Source: Burkholderiaceae bacterium
GTDB taxonomy: Bacteria; Pseudomonadota; Gammaproteobacteria; Burkholderiales; Burkholderiaceae_C
Direction of reading: 5' to 3'
Length of the DNA stretch: 13,397 nt
Assembly: GCA_025458585.1 (NCBI GenBank)
Contig: JALOSD010000026.1
Span: 1-13,397 of the forward strand
Below, piece by piece: positions 1-6,463 of the stretch (the stretch's first letter is position 1; each line of letters opens with the position of its first letter). Both the position numbers and the translations under genes were made by a program. A model generated the notes under the pieces. That model was not told where the DNA came from, ran no database searches, and was given only the letters and a program-made list of their open reading frames with translations.

Positions 1-132
1 CGTGTAGTCGGTGCCGTCAGCGAGCCTCTTGGTCTTGGTGCTTGCGATCACGGCCTGGAACGGCAGGCCGGCTTCGTGCAGCACGATGTGCGGCGACAGC
101 GAGCAGGCGCCGGGGCTGTAGTAGAGCTTCAT
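1..132 (-). CDS. Glutathione S-transferase, N-terminal fragment (gene runs off the left edge)
   Basis: The minus strand from 132 down to 1 gives 44 codons beginning MKLYYSPGACSLSPHIVLHE. This is the classic start of bacterial beta-class-like glutathione S-transferases: a thioredoxin-fold N-terminal domain whose early S-P-G-A-C-S loop carries the conserved cysteine (Cys10) and serine (Ser11) near the glutathione site. The protein would be cytosolic and conjugate or reduce electrophiles using glutathione. The start ATG (130-132) has a GGAG about 6 nt upstream, which supports this choice. The remaining sequence, including the helical C-terminal domain, is outside the window, so the exact subfamily cannot be set. 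It lies 157 nt downstream of the YbbP-like permease, on the same strand. Confidence 0.85.
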   Translation of the reverse strand, partial: MKLYYSPGACSLSPHIVLHEAGLPFQAVIASTKTKRLADGTDYT

Positions 133-293
133 GAGGGTCTCCATGCGGCAAGTGATATCGGAGTCGCGATCATCGCCGCAGGCGCCCGAGTACGTGTTGC
201 GCGGGGCTGAACGCGCCGTTCGGCGCGCTGCTCGATGAACGTCGTGGCGCGGACATCGGCGCCGAGCGTCGGGTCGCCGGCCGGTGCGCTCAT
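129..293 (-). CDS. Doubtful small ORF (54 aa) between permease and GST
   Basis: This minus-strand frame begins with an ATG that overlaps the permease stop as ATGA (290-293). It ends with a TGA that overlaps the GST start, also as ATGA (129-132). It therefore exactly fills the gap. The predicted product begins MSAPAGDPTLGADVRATTF and is Arg/Ala rich. The first ~24 codons have the G/C-rich third positions typical of genes here, but the second half does not. In another frame, an ATG near 256 opens a 28-codon stretch with better codon use, ending in a TGA. The region may hold a real short coupled gene, a frame-shifted remnant, or plain spacer. A GC-rich inverted repeat (CGCGCC-GTTC-GGCGCG, 212-227) lies inside it without a T tract. 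No family is recognised. Confidence 0.2.
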   Translation of the reverse strand: MSAPAGDPTLGADVRATTFIEQRAERRVQPRATRTRAPAAMIATPISLAAWRPS

Positions 294-2794
294 CCCCCGC
301 TGCGCAGCAGCTGCGCCGGGTTCAGCCGCATCTGCGACAGCAGGTAGCGCGCACCCAGCGTCAGGCTCACGATGCTGACGCCCAGCGCGGTGAGGCCGCC
401 GGTCCAGTACAAGCCTGCGGGGCTCGCCTCGAGCCGCCACTGCAGCAGCGCGGTGGCCAGCACGCTGCCGGCCAGCATGGCGAAGCCTGCCGTGATGGCC
501 GCGAGCACCAGGTACTCCCAGACGAGCACGCGGCGCAGCAGCGCGTGGCGCGCGCCCAGCGCGTGCATCACGGTGGCGTCGTAGAGCTGCCGGCTGCGGC
601 TGGCGGCGACCACGCTGGCCAGCACGAGCAGGCTGGCCGCGAGGCACACGCCGGCCACCACCGCGAGGCCGGCGCTGGCGCGGCGTAGCAGCGCGCGCGT
701 CTCGCGCAGCAGTGACTCGGTGCGTGCAGTGGCGATGTTCGGCGCCACGGCGGCGAGCCGGTCCTGCGCCTCGAGCGTGTGCTCGGCCGGCATCCACGCC
801 GCGCCGACGTGGCGCGTGACGAAGGGGGCGAGCACGCCGTCGCTGAAGATGGCTTCGAGCCACAGCCGCGCCTGCAGGCGGCGTTGGCCGTAGATCGCCG
901 CCAGGCGGGCGTCCACCGGCTGGCCCATGATCTCGAAGCGCAGACGGTCGCCCACCTGCAGGCCGAGTTCATCGACCTCGCGGTCTTCCATCGCCACCAG
1001 CGGCTCGCCGGCGTAGTCTGCGGGCCACCACGCGCCGCGCTCGATCACGACGTCGTCGAAGTTGCCGCTGCGGTCGCTCAGCTTATGCTCGTCGCGCGAC
1101 TCGCGCACGCGCTCGCCGTCGTCGCTGTCGCGCAGAACCTCACTGTTGACCGCCACCAGCCGGCCCAGCACCAATGGCGCCGTGCGTACCGACCGCAGCC
1201 CGGGCGAGGCCTGCAGCGTCTCGCGCAGCAGCGGGATCTGCTCGGTCTGCACGTCGTGGAACACCAGCGCCGGGGCCTGCGCGGGTACGGTGTCGTTGAC
1301 GGTGCGCAGCAGCGTGGCCACCACCAGCGTGCACGCCACGAGCAGCGTGAGCGCCGAGCCGAGCGACAGCAGCGCGGTGCGCAGCGGCGAGTGCGGCTGC
1401 TGCAACCCGGCCAGTGCCAGCTGCAGTGGCAGCGGCAGCGCCGCGTGGTGCTGCAGGCGGGCAGCGAGGCGGCGCATGACCCGCGTCGTCGCGTCGAGCA
1501 CCGCCAGGATGGCACCCGTCGCCAGCACGAAGGCCAGACCGAAGCGCGGGTCGGGCAGCGTGGCCACCAGCAGCACGAGCGTGGTACCGGCCACCGCGAT
1601 GGTCAGCGCGCGCGCGCGCCGCGGGGCGTGCAGCGTCTGGCCCTCGACGCCGCGAAACAGCACCGCCGGCGATACCGACAGCGCGCGGCCCAGCGCCGGC
1701 AGCGAGAACGCCAGCGCCGTGAGCACGCCGAACCCCAATGCCACCAGCGCTGGTGACCACAGGCCCCGCAGCAGCAGTGCCACGGGCAGCTTGTCGGCGG
1801 CCAGGGTCGCACCGGCCAGCGCCAGACCCATGCCAACGACGACGCCTGCCGCACTGGCCAACACCGCCAGCAGCAGGATCTGCAGCAGCACGAACGCGGC
1901 CAGGCGCGCGTCGCGCAGCCCCAGCGCGCGCAGCGTGGCCAGGCTGGCGAGCTTGCCCTGCAGGTAGGCCTGCACGCTGTTGAACACACCCAGCCCGCCG
2001 ATGAACAGCGCCGAGAAGCCGATCAGCAGCAGCCCCGAGCCGATCTGGCCCAGCACCTCGGCCATGCGGTCGCTGCGCTCGTCGAAACTGCGCACCTCGG
2101 CACCCAGGTCGGGGAAGGCGGCGACGAAGGCGTCGCGCCACGCGGTGGCGTCCTGCGTGGTGCGCACGCGGTAGCGGTACTCGACGCGGCTCGCCGGCTG
2201 TACGAGCCCGGTGGCCATCAGCGCACCCTCGGCCAGCAGCACCGGCGCGGCGCCCCAGTCGGCGCGCAGGCTGCGGTCGGGCTGGCGCACGACGACGGCG
2301 CGCACCGTGAGGTCGAGGTCGCCGATCGCGATCCGGTCGCCGGGCTTCAGGCCCAGGCGCTGCGCGAGCGCACCGTCGATCGCCGCGCCCCAGTGGCCGT
2401 CGCGCTCGGCCAGCGTTTCGGCCAGGCCGCCCCCGGGCTGGAGCGCCACTGCGCCGTAGAGCGGATAAGCGTGGTCGGCGCTCACGAGCTCGACGAGCTG
2501 CGCGCGACCGCCTTCGGTGCGCAGCATCGTGCGCAGCTCGATCGTGCGCGAGACGCTGCCGCGCTCGCGCATCCACGCCAGCGCATCGGCGGGAAGAGGG
2601 TCGCGCGACTCGACCTCGACGTCGCCGCCGAAGATCAGCTTGGCGTCGGCGCGCAGCGCATCGGCCACCTGCCGGTACAGGCCACCTCCGGCGGCCACCA
2701 GCGACACCCCCAGCACGAGGCAGGCGACGAAGATCCACAGCCGGCGGCCGCTGGCGCGCAGGTCGCGCCAGGCCAGGTCAAGCAGGAACGGCAT
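290..2794 (-). CDS. ABC transporter permease, FtsX/MacB type (YbbP-like)
   Basis: This 834-residue inner-membrane protein is the permease partner of the ATPase encoded just upstream. It has the layout of YbbP-type proteins. There is an N-terminal transmembrane segment (about residues 19-38), then a large periplasmic domain. A first FtsX-like membrane block follows (about 250-440, including GLLLIGFSALFIGGLGVFNS), then a further TM near 472-497 and a second extracytoplasmic domain. The C-terminal FtsX-like block has about three helices near 705-815 and ends in a conserved tail (LNPAQLLRSGG). The length is close to other YbbP proteins. The start ATG (2792-2794) lies inside the ATPase gene, giving a 17-nt overlap and probable translational coupling. 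The family is linked to lipoprotein, lipid or peptide export rather than nutrient uptake; the substrate cannot be read from sequence. Confidence 0.88.
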   Translation of the reverse strand: MPFLLDLAWRDLRASGRRLWIFVACLVLGVSLVAAGGGLYRQVADALRADAKLIFGGDVEVESRDPLPADALAWMRERGSVSRTIELRTMLRTEGGRAQLVELVSADHAYPLYGAVALQPGGGLAETLAERDGHWGAAIDGALAQRLGLKPGDRIAIGDLDLTVRAVVVRQPDRSLRADWGAAPVLLAEGALMATGLVQPASRVEYRYRVRTTQDATAWRDAFVAAFPDLGAEVRSFDERSDRMAEVLGQIGSGLLLIGFSALFIGGLGVFNSVQAYLQGKLASLATLRALGLRDARLAAFVLLQILLLAVLASAAGVVVGMGLALAGATLAADKLPVALLLRGLWSPALVALGFGVLTALAFSLPALGRALSVSPAVLFRGVEGQTLHAPRRARALTIAVAGTTLVLLVATLPDPRFGLAFVLATGAILAVLDATTRVMRRLAARLQHHAALPLPLQLALAGLQQPHSPLRTALLSLGSALTLLVACTLVVATLLRTVNDTVPAQAPALVFHDVQTEQIPLLRETLQASPGLRSVRTAPLVLGRLVAVNSEVLRDSDDGERVRESRDEHKLSDRSGNFDDVVIERGAWWPADYAGEPLVAMEDREVDELGLQVGDRLRFEIMGQPVDARLAAIYGQRRLQARLWLEAIFSDGVLAPFVTRHVGAAWMPAEHTLEAQDRLAAVAPNIATARTESLLRETRALLRRASAGLAVVAGVCLAASLLVLASVVAASRSRQLYDATVMHALGARHALLRRVLVWEYLVLAAITAGFAMLAGSVLATALLQWRLEASPAGLYWTGGLTALGVSIVSLTLGARYLLSQMRLNPAQLLRSGG

Positions 2795-3506
2795 CGAACG
2801 GCTGCGGCGCGCGCGCAGTGGGGGGCGCCTCGTGCAGCAGCCCGTCGTGCAGGCGCAGCACGCGGTCGCAGCGGGCGGCGAAGTCGAGGTCGTGTGTGAC
2901 CAGCACCAGCGTCGTGCCGAACTCGCGGTTGAGCGCGAACAGCAGCTCGCGCACCGACTCGGCGGTGATGTCGTCGAGGTTGCCGGTGGGCTCGTCGGCC
3001 AGCAGCAGGCGAGGGCGGTGCACCAGCGCGCGGGCGATCGCGACGCGCTGCTGCTCGCCGCCCGACAGCTGCGACGGCCGGTGGTGCAGCCGCTCGCCCA
3101 GGCCCACGCGCTGCAGCATCGCCGTGGCGGCCTCGCGGGCCCGGCGCACGCCGGCCATCTGCAGCGGCAGCGCGGCGTTGTCGAGTGCGCTCAGGCTGGG
3201 CAGCAGGTGGAAGCTCTGGAAGACGATGCCGATGCGGTCGCGCCGCAGGTCGGCCAGGCCGTCAGCGTCGAGCGTGGCGAGGTCGGTGCCGTCGAAGAAG
3301 ATGCGCCCGGCGGCTGGACGTTCCAGGCCCGACAGCAACAGCAGCAGCGACGTCTTGCCCGAACCCGAGGGCCCGGCGATGGCGACGCGCGTGCCGGCCT
3401 CGATACGCAGGTCCACGCCCCGCAGGACGGACACCGGGCGCGTGCCGACGGCGTAGTGCATGCACAAGCCGTGCGTTTCGATGAGGGGGGCGGATTCTTG
3501 GGGCAT
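2778..3506 (-). CDS. ABC transporter ATP-binding protein (YbbA/LolD-like)
   Basis: This 242-residue cytoplasmic ATPase has every hallmark of an ABC nucleotide-binding domain. Walker A is GPSGSGKT at 45-52 and the Q-loop Gln is at 97. The signature LSGGEQQ is at 147-153, with Walker B LLLADE at 167-172 followed by the PTGNLD D-loop. The H-loop His is at 205 (VTHD). The phrase ADEPTGNLD and the size place it in the MacB/LolD/YbbA group, which works with FtsX-type permeases, matching the next gene. I chose ATG 3504-3506 (MPQESAPLIETHGLCMHY) because alignment to the family begins about there. The open frame continues upstream to 3710, but that part is Arg-rich and unlike the family. No strong Shine-Dalgarno is visible. 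It would energise the permease in an operon of its own, separated from dadA by 221 nt. Confidence 0.92.
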   Translation of the reverse strand: MPQESAPLIETHGLCMHYAVGTRPVSVLRGVDLRIEAGTRVAIAGPSGSGKTSLLLLLSGLERPAAGRIFFDGTDLATLDADGLADLRRDRIGIVFQSFHLLPSLSALDNAALPLQMAGVRRAREAATAMLQRVGLGERLHHRPSQLSGGEQQRVAIARALVHRPRLLLADEPTGNLDDITAESVRELLFALNREFGTTLVLVTHDLDFAARCDRVLRLHDGLLHEAPPTARAPQPFDAVPA

Positions 3507-3697
3507 GGCGCGGTGGGAATCGCCTCGACGTGACAAGTTCCTGCCGCCTGCGGCGTTGAACCGCGCGGTACGGTCCCAGTATCGGCCACGCCATGGGACG
3601 ACTGTCGGGGCGCGCTGCCGACCGACGTCCCGAGGGGTACACAACCGCAGGCGCCCGATACCTTCGAGCCGTCGCTGCGACGCGGGAGCTCGCCGCC

Positions 3698-3716
3698 GCC
3701 GCTCACGCAAAGCGGC
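3698..3716 (-). terminator. Possible weak terminator hairpin after dadA
   Basis: A 6-bp GC-rich inverted repeat (GCCGCT / AGCGGC on the minus strand, 7-nt loop) begins 12 nt after the dadA stop codon. No run of T follows, so it is not a standard intrinsic terminator. It may stabilise the mRNA 3' end or assist Rho-dependent ending. The rest of the 221-nt gap (3507-3727) shows no gene and no convincing promoter to the eye, although the ATPase gene presumably starts its own transcript there. Confidence 0.3.
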
Positions 3717-3727
3717 TCACGGCGCGA

Positions 3728-4984
3728 TCATGCCCCTGCGAACGCGAAGTCCAGCTCCGGCTTCAGTCCGCTGATGATGCGCGCGATGCTTTTGCCCGAG
3801 CCGCAGGCATGCGTCCATCCGAGCGTGCCGTGCCCAGTGTTGAGGAAGAGGTTCGTGAGCCTCGAGCGGCCGATGATCGGCACGTTGCTCGGTGTGGCCG
3901 GACGCAGGCCGGTCCAGAACTGCGCCCGACCGGCGTCGCCCGCGCCGGGGAACAGCTGCTCGACGCGGCTGACGATCGCTTCGCAGCGTACGCGGTTGAG
4001 GTCGCGGTCGTAGCCGTTGAGCTCGGCGGTGCCGGCGATGCGCAGTCGGTCACCCAGGCGCGAGAACACCAGCTTGTACTCGTCGTCCGTCAGCGAGACC
4101 TGGTGCGCCATCGAGGCGTCCTTGACCGGCATCGTCACCGAGTAGCCCTTGGCCGGGTAGATCGGCAGTTCGATGCCGAGCGGCTTGGCGAGCAGCGGCG
4201 AGAGACTGCCCATCGCCAGCACGTAGGCGTCGGCGTGCAGGCGCTGGAAGCGCCCCTCGCTGTCGGTGGCCTCGACGTGGTCGATCGCACCGCCGGCCTC
4301 GCGCAGCGCGGTCACCGTGTGGCTCATGCGGAACAGCACGCCGTCGTCTTCGCAGCGCTTCACGAGCTCGCGCGCGAAGCGGTTGGCGTCGCCCGACTCG
4401 TCCTCGGCGGTGTAGGTCGCGCCGGCCAGCTGCGCGCGGATGTGTCGCAGCGCCGGTTCGAGGCGCACTGCCTCGTCGGCCGAGATCACGCGGCGGTCGC
4501 AGCCCAGCTCGCGCATCTGCGCGGCCGGCGCCTCGGCGGCATCGAATTCCTTCTGGCTCGTGTAGAAGTGCAGGATGCCCTGCGTGCGCTCGTCGTACGC
4601 GATGTCGCGTTCGCGGCGCAGCTGCTGCAGCGTGTCGCGGCTGTAGGTGCCCAGGCGCACGATCTGCTCGATGTTGTGGCGCGTGCGTGCCGGCGTGCAT
4701 TCACGCAGGAACCGCAACCCCCACAGCCACTGGCGCATGTCGGCGCGCAGGCGAAACAGCAGCGGCGCGTCTTCCCGGCCCAGCCACTTCAGCACCTTGA
4801 GCGGCGCGCTCGGGTTGGCCCACGGCTCGGCGTGACTGACCGAGATCTGGCCGCCGTTGGCGAAGCTGGTTTCCGCCGCCGGTGTGGCTTGGCGGTCGAC
4901 GACGGTCACGTCGTGACCGAGCTGGCGCAGGAAGTAGGCCGACGTGACGCCGAGCAGGCCGGCGCCGAGAACCGCGACGTTCAT
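3728..4984 (-). CDS. dadA: FAD-dependent D-amino acid dehydrogenase, DadA-like (possibly acting on glycine)
   Basis: This 418-residue member of the DAO oxidoreductase family is slightly shorter than E. coli DadA (432). The N-terminal Rossmann motif is VLGAGLLG (5-12) and ends at an acidic residue (VVD, Asp30) for the ADP ribose of FAD. The DadA-typical TSFANGGQIS is at 39-48, and the C-terminal FAD motifs are WTGLRPATPSNVPIIG (357-372) and LNTGHGTLGWTHACGSGK (381-398). DadA enzymes oxidatively deaminate D-amino acids to 2-oxo acids and ammonia, passing electrons to the respiratory chain at the inner membrane. ATG 4982-4984 has GGAG 7 nt upstream. A tandem glycine riboswitch fills the leader, so expression should respond to glycine. 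This raises the possibility that glycine itself, which would give glyoxylate, is a substrate or that the gene serves glycine disposal. Family assignment is firm; substrate is inferred. Confidence 0.9.
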   Translation of the reverse strand: MNVAVLGAGLLGVTSAYFLRQLGHDVTVVDRQATPAAETSFANGGQISVSHAEPWANPSAPLKVLKWLGREDAPLLFRLRADMRQWLWGLRFLRECTPARTRHNIEQIVRLGTYSRDTLQQLRRERDIAYDERTQGILHFYTSQKEFDAAEAPAAQMRELGCDRRVISADEAVRLEPALRHIRAQLAGATYTAEDESGDANRFARELVKRCEDDGVLFRMSHTVTALREAGGAIDHVEATDSEGRFQRLHADAYVLAMGSLSPLLAKPLGIELPIYPAKGYSVTMPVKDASMAHQVSLTDDEYKLVFSRLGDRLRIAGTAELNGYDRDLNRVRCEAIVSRVEQLFPGAGDAGRAQFWTGLRPATPSNVPIIGRSRLTNLFLNTGHGTLGWTHACGSGKSIARIISGLKPELDFAFAGA

Positions 4985-5011
4985 GAGGAGACTCCAACAG
5001 GACGGGTTGAA

Positions 5012-5032
5012 CGCGCGTCGTGTCGACGCGCG
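5012..5032 (-). promoter_or_regulatory. Perfect 9-bp hairpin between riboswitch and dadA (putative expression platform)
   Basis: Immediately downstream of the second glycine aptamer lies a perfect inverted repeat. On the minus strand it is CGCGCGTCG, loop ACA, CGACGCGCG, followed by TTCAACCC. It is placed where an expression platform would be, 3 nt after the aptamer-2 P1 stem and about 16 nt before the GGAG Shine-Dalgarno of dadA (4992-4995). No U tract follows, so it is not a standard intrinsic terminator. It could be a Rho-linked or weak terminator, or a structural element affecting ribosome access. Confidence 0.5.
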
Positions 5033-5035
5033 CCT

Positions 5036-5138
5036 GCCGCTCCCCCTGTCCTCGGTACCTGAGAGATTCGCCGGCGCGCCATCGGCGCGGGCTTGCTCCT
5101 TCGGTGCGTCGCCGGGCGGCGACGTCTCTCCAGACGGC
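5036..5138 (-). promoter_or_regulatory. Glycine riboswitch, aptamer 2 (of a tandem pair) upstream of dadA
   Basis: The minus strand shows the conserved glycine (gcvT element, RF00504 type) aptamer core in order. GGAGAG is at 5126-5131 and GCACCGAAGGAGCAA at 5093-5107. CTCTCAGG is at 5058-5065, then GAGGACAGGGGG leads back to the closing stem. A short P1 closes the domain: GCCG (5135-5138) pairs with CGGC (5036-5039). The match to the family core is close to complete. Glycine riboswitches bind glycine and in most known cases switch on glycine-cleavage or glycine-handling genes. Here the next gene downstream is the DadA-like dehydrogenase. It is joined to aptamer 1 by a 10-nt linker (5139-5148), the usual tandem arrangement. 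Confidence 0.93.
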
Positions 5139-5148
5139 GACGAAAGGT

Positions 5149-5235
5149 GTGCAGTACGGGACCTGAGCGTGTATGGGAGATTGCGCCTTCGGTGGCCGCA
5201 CCGCGGTGATCCCGCGGCACGGCGCTCTCCTGCAC
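5149..5235 (-). promoter_or_regulatory. Glycine riboswitch, aptamer 1 (of a tandem pair), starting 10 nt after the amidohydrolase stop
   Basis: A second glycine aptamer lies upstream of the first-described one. A perfect P1 closes it, GTGCAG (5230-5235) with CTGCAC (5149-5154). Inside are GGAGAG (5225-5230, overlapping the end of P1), a strong CCGCGG-GATCA-CCGCGG hairpin, CACCGAAGGCGCAA (5181-5194) and CGCTCAGG (5162-5169). The 3' core is less standard than in aptamer 2: it reads GCTCAGG rather than CTCTCAGG, and GTCCCGTAC replaces the usual A-rich segment with GGAC. It may therefore bind glycine more weakly or play a mainly structural part. No room for a separate promoter exists between the hydrolase stop (5246) and this element, so it is probably transcribed from within or upstream of that gene. 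Confidence 0.85.
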
Positions 5236-5245
5236 GGTCGTGCGT

Positions 5246-6451
5246 TTACTGCAGCGGTGGCGGGCCCTCCGCGCTCAGGAAGCGTTCGGCCAGCCGCACC
5301 CAGAAGGCGCTGCCCACCGCGATGTTGTCGTCGTGAAAGTCGTAGCCGGGATGGTGGACCATGCACGCGCTCTGCGCCCGGCCGTCGCCGCCGACGCCGT
5401 TGCCGATCAGCACGTAGCTGCCCGGCACGCGTTCGAGCATGAACGCAAAGTCTTCGCTGCCGGTCAGCGGCGGGCCCTGCAGCGTCACGCGTGTGGGGCC
5501 GAGCAGGTCCAGCGCCACCTCGCGCGCGAAGGCCGTCTCGCGCGGCGTGTTGACGAGCACCGCGTAGCCGGGGCGCCACGCCACCTGCGCCTGCACGCCG
5601 TAGCTCTCGGCCTGCGCCGCGGCCAGCGCCTTGATGCGCTGCTCGAGCAGGGCGCGCACGTTGCGGTCGAGCGCGCGCACGCTGAGCTCGAGCGTCGCCG
5701 TCGCCGGAATCACGTTGTTGGCGCGGCCGGCGTGCAGCGCGCCCACCGTGACCACCGCGGCGTGCAGCGGATCGACGTTGCGCGACACGACGGTCTGCAG
5801 CGCCATCACGAGGCTCGCCGCGGCCACCACCGGGTCGGCGGCGTGGTGCGGCATCGCGCCGTGGCCGCCGACACCGGTGAGCGTGATCGTCGCGTAGTCC
5901 GACGAGGCCATCGCTGCGCCTTCGCGCAGCACGAGGTGTCCCTGCGGCACGCCCGGCATGTTGTGCATCGCGAACACGGCGTCGCAGGGGAAGCGCTCGA
6001 ACAGGCCGTCGGCCATCATGCGCAGCGCGCCGCCGCCGCCTTCCTCGGCCGGCTGGAAGATCAGGTGCAGCGTGCCGTCGAAACGGCCCTCCAGCGCCAG
6101 GTGCCGGGCCGCCGCGAGCAGCATCGCGGTGTGCCCGTCGTGGCCGCACGCGTGCATGACGCCAGGGTGGGCGCTCGACCACGCGACGCCGGAAGCCTCG
6201 TCGATCGGCAGCGCGTCCATGTCGGCACGGATGCCGAGCCGGCGCGCACCTGCCCCACGCACGAGCGTGCCGACGACGCCGGTGCCGCCGATGCCGCGCT
6301 CGACCGTGTAGCCCCAGCCGGCGAGCCGCTCGGCCACCAGCGACGCGGTGCGGTGCTCCTCGAACGCGAGCTCGGGGTGGCGGTGAATGTCGCGCCGCAC
6401 GGCGACGAATTCGTCGGCCTGGGCGCGCATCGCCTCGAGCAGGGGGCTCAT
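5246..6451 (-). CDS. hipO: M20D amidohydrolase, hippurate hydrolase type
   Basis: This 401-residue cytoplasmic metallopeptidase-like hydrolase belongs to the M20D family (hippuricase, aminoacylase, IAA-amino acid hydrolase). The metal centre is visible: GVMHACGHDGHT (97-108) with Cys102 and His104, FQPAEEGGGGA (132-142) with the catalytic and metal glutamates 136/137, AMHNMPG with His163, and VHHPGYDFHDD with His366. The lid or dimerisation domain spans roughly 186-300 and includes GGHGAMPHH. Family members cleave N-acyl amino acids; hippurate hydrolase turns N-benzoylglycine into benzoate plus glycine. The gene follows the Bug receptor by 12 nt, with GAGGG as a likely ribosome site, so the two are probably co-transcribed. 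The glycine riboswitch directly after it favours an acylglycine substrate. Other acylated amino acids remain possible. The symbol is by family and context, not proven. Confidence 0.85.
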   Translation of the reverse strand: MSPLLEAMRAQADEFVAVRRDIHRHPELAFEEHRTASLVAERLAGWGYTVERGIGGTGVVGTLVRGAGARRLGIRADMDALPIDEASGVAWSSAHPGVMHACGHDGHTAMLLAAARHLALEGRFDGTLHLIFQPAEEGGGGALRMMADGLFERFPCDAVFAMHNMPGVPQGHLVLREGAAMASSDYATITLTGVGGHGAMPHHAADPVVAAASLVMALQTVVSRNVDPLHAAVVTVGALHAGRANNVIPATATLELSVRALDRNVRALLEQRIKALAAAQAESYGVQAQVAWRPGYAVLVNTPRETAFAREVALDLLGPTRVTLQGPPLTGSEDFAFMLERVPGSYVLIGNGVGGDGRAQSACMVHHPGYDFHDDNIAVGSAFWVRLAERFLSAEGPPPLQ

Positions 6452-6463
6452 CGACTCACACCC

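Noticed and set aside
212..227. A GC inverted repeat (CGCGCC-GTTC-GGCGCG) as a terminator after the permease gene
   Set aside because: No T tract on either strand, and it lies only about 80 nt before the GST start on the same strand; listed only as a remark.
3507..3710. An upstream start for the ABC ATPase
   Set aside because: The added residues are Arg-rich and precede the conserved beginning of YbbA/LolD proteins.
5036..5235. A TPP, cobalamin or SAM riboswitch instead of glycine
   Set aside because: The order GGAGAG, CACCGAAGG, CTCAGG, repeated twice, is specific to the glycine family; no B12-box or THI-box like core is present.
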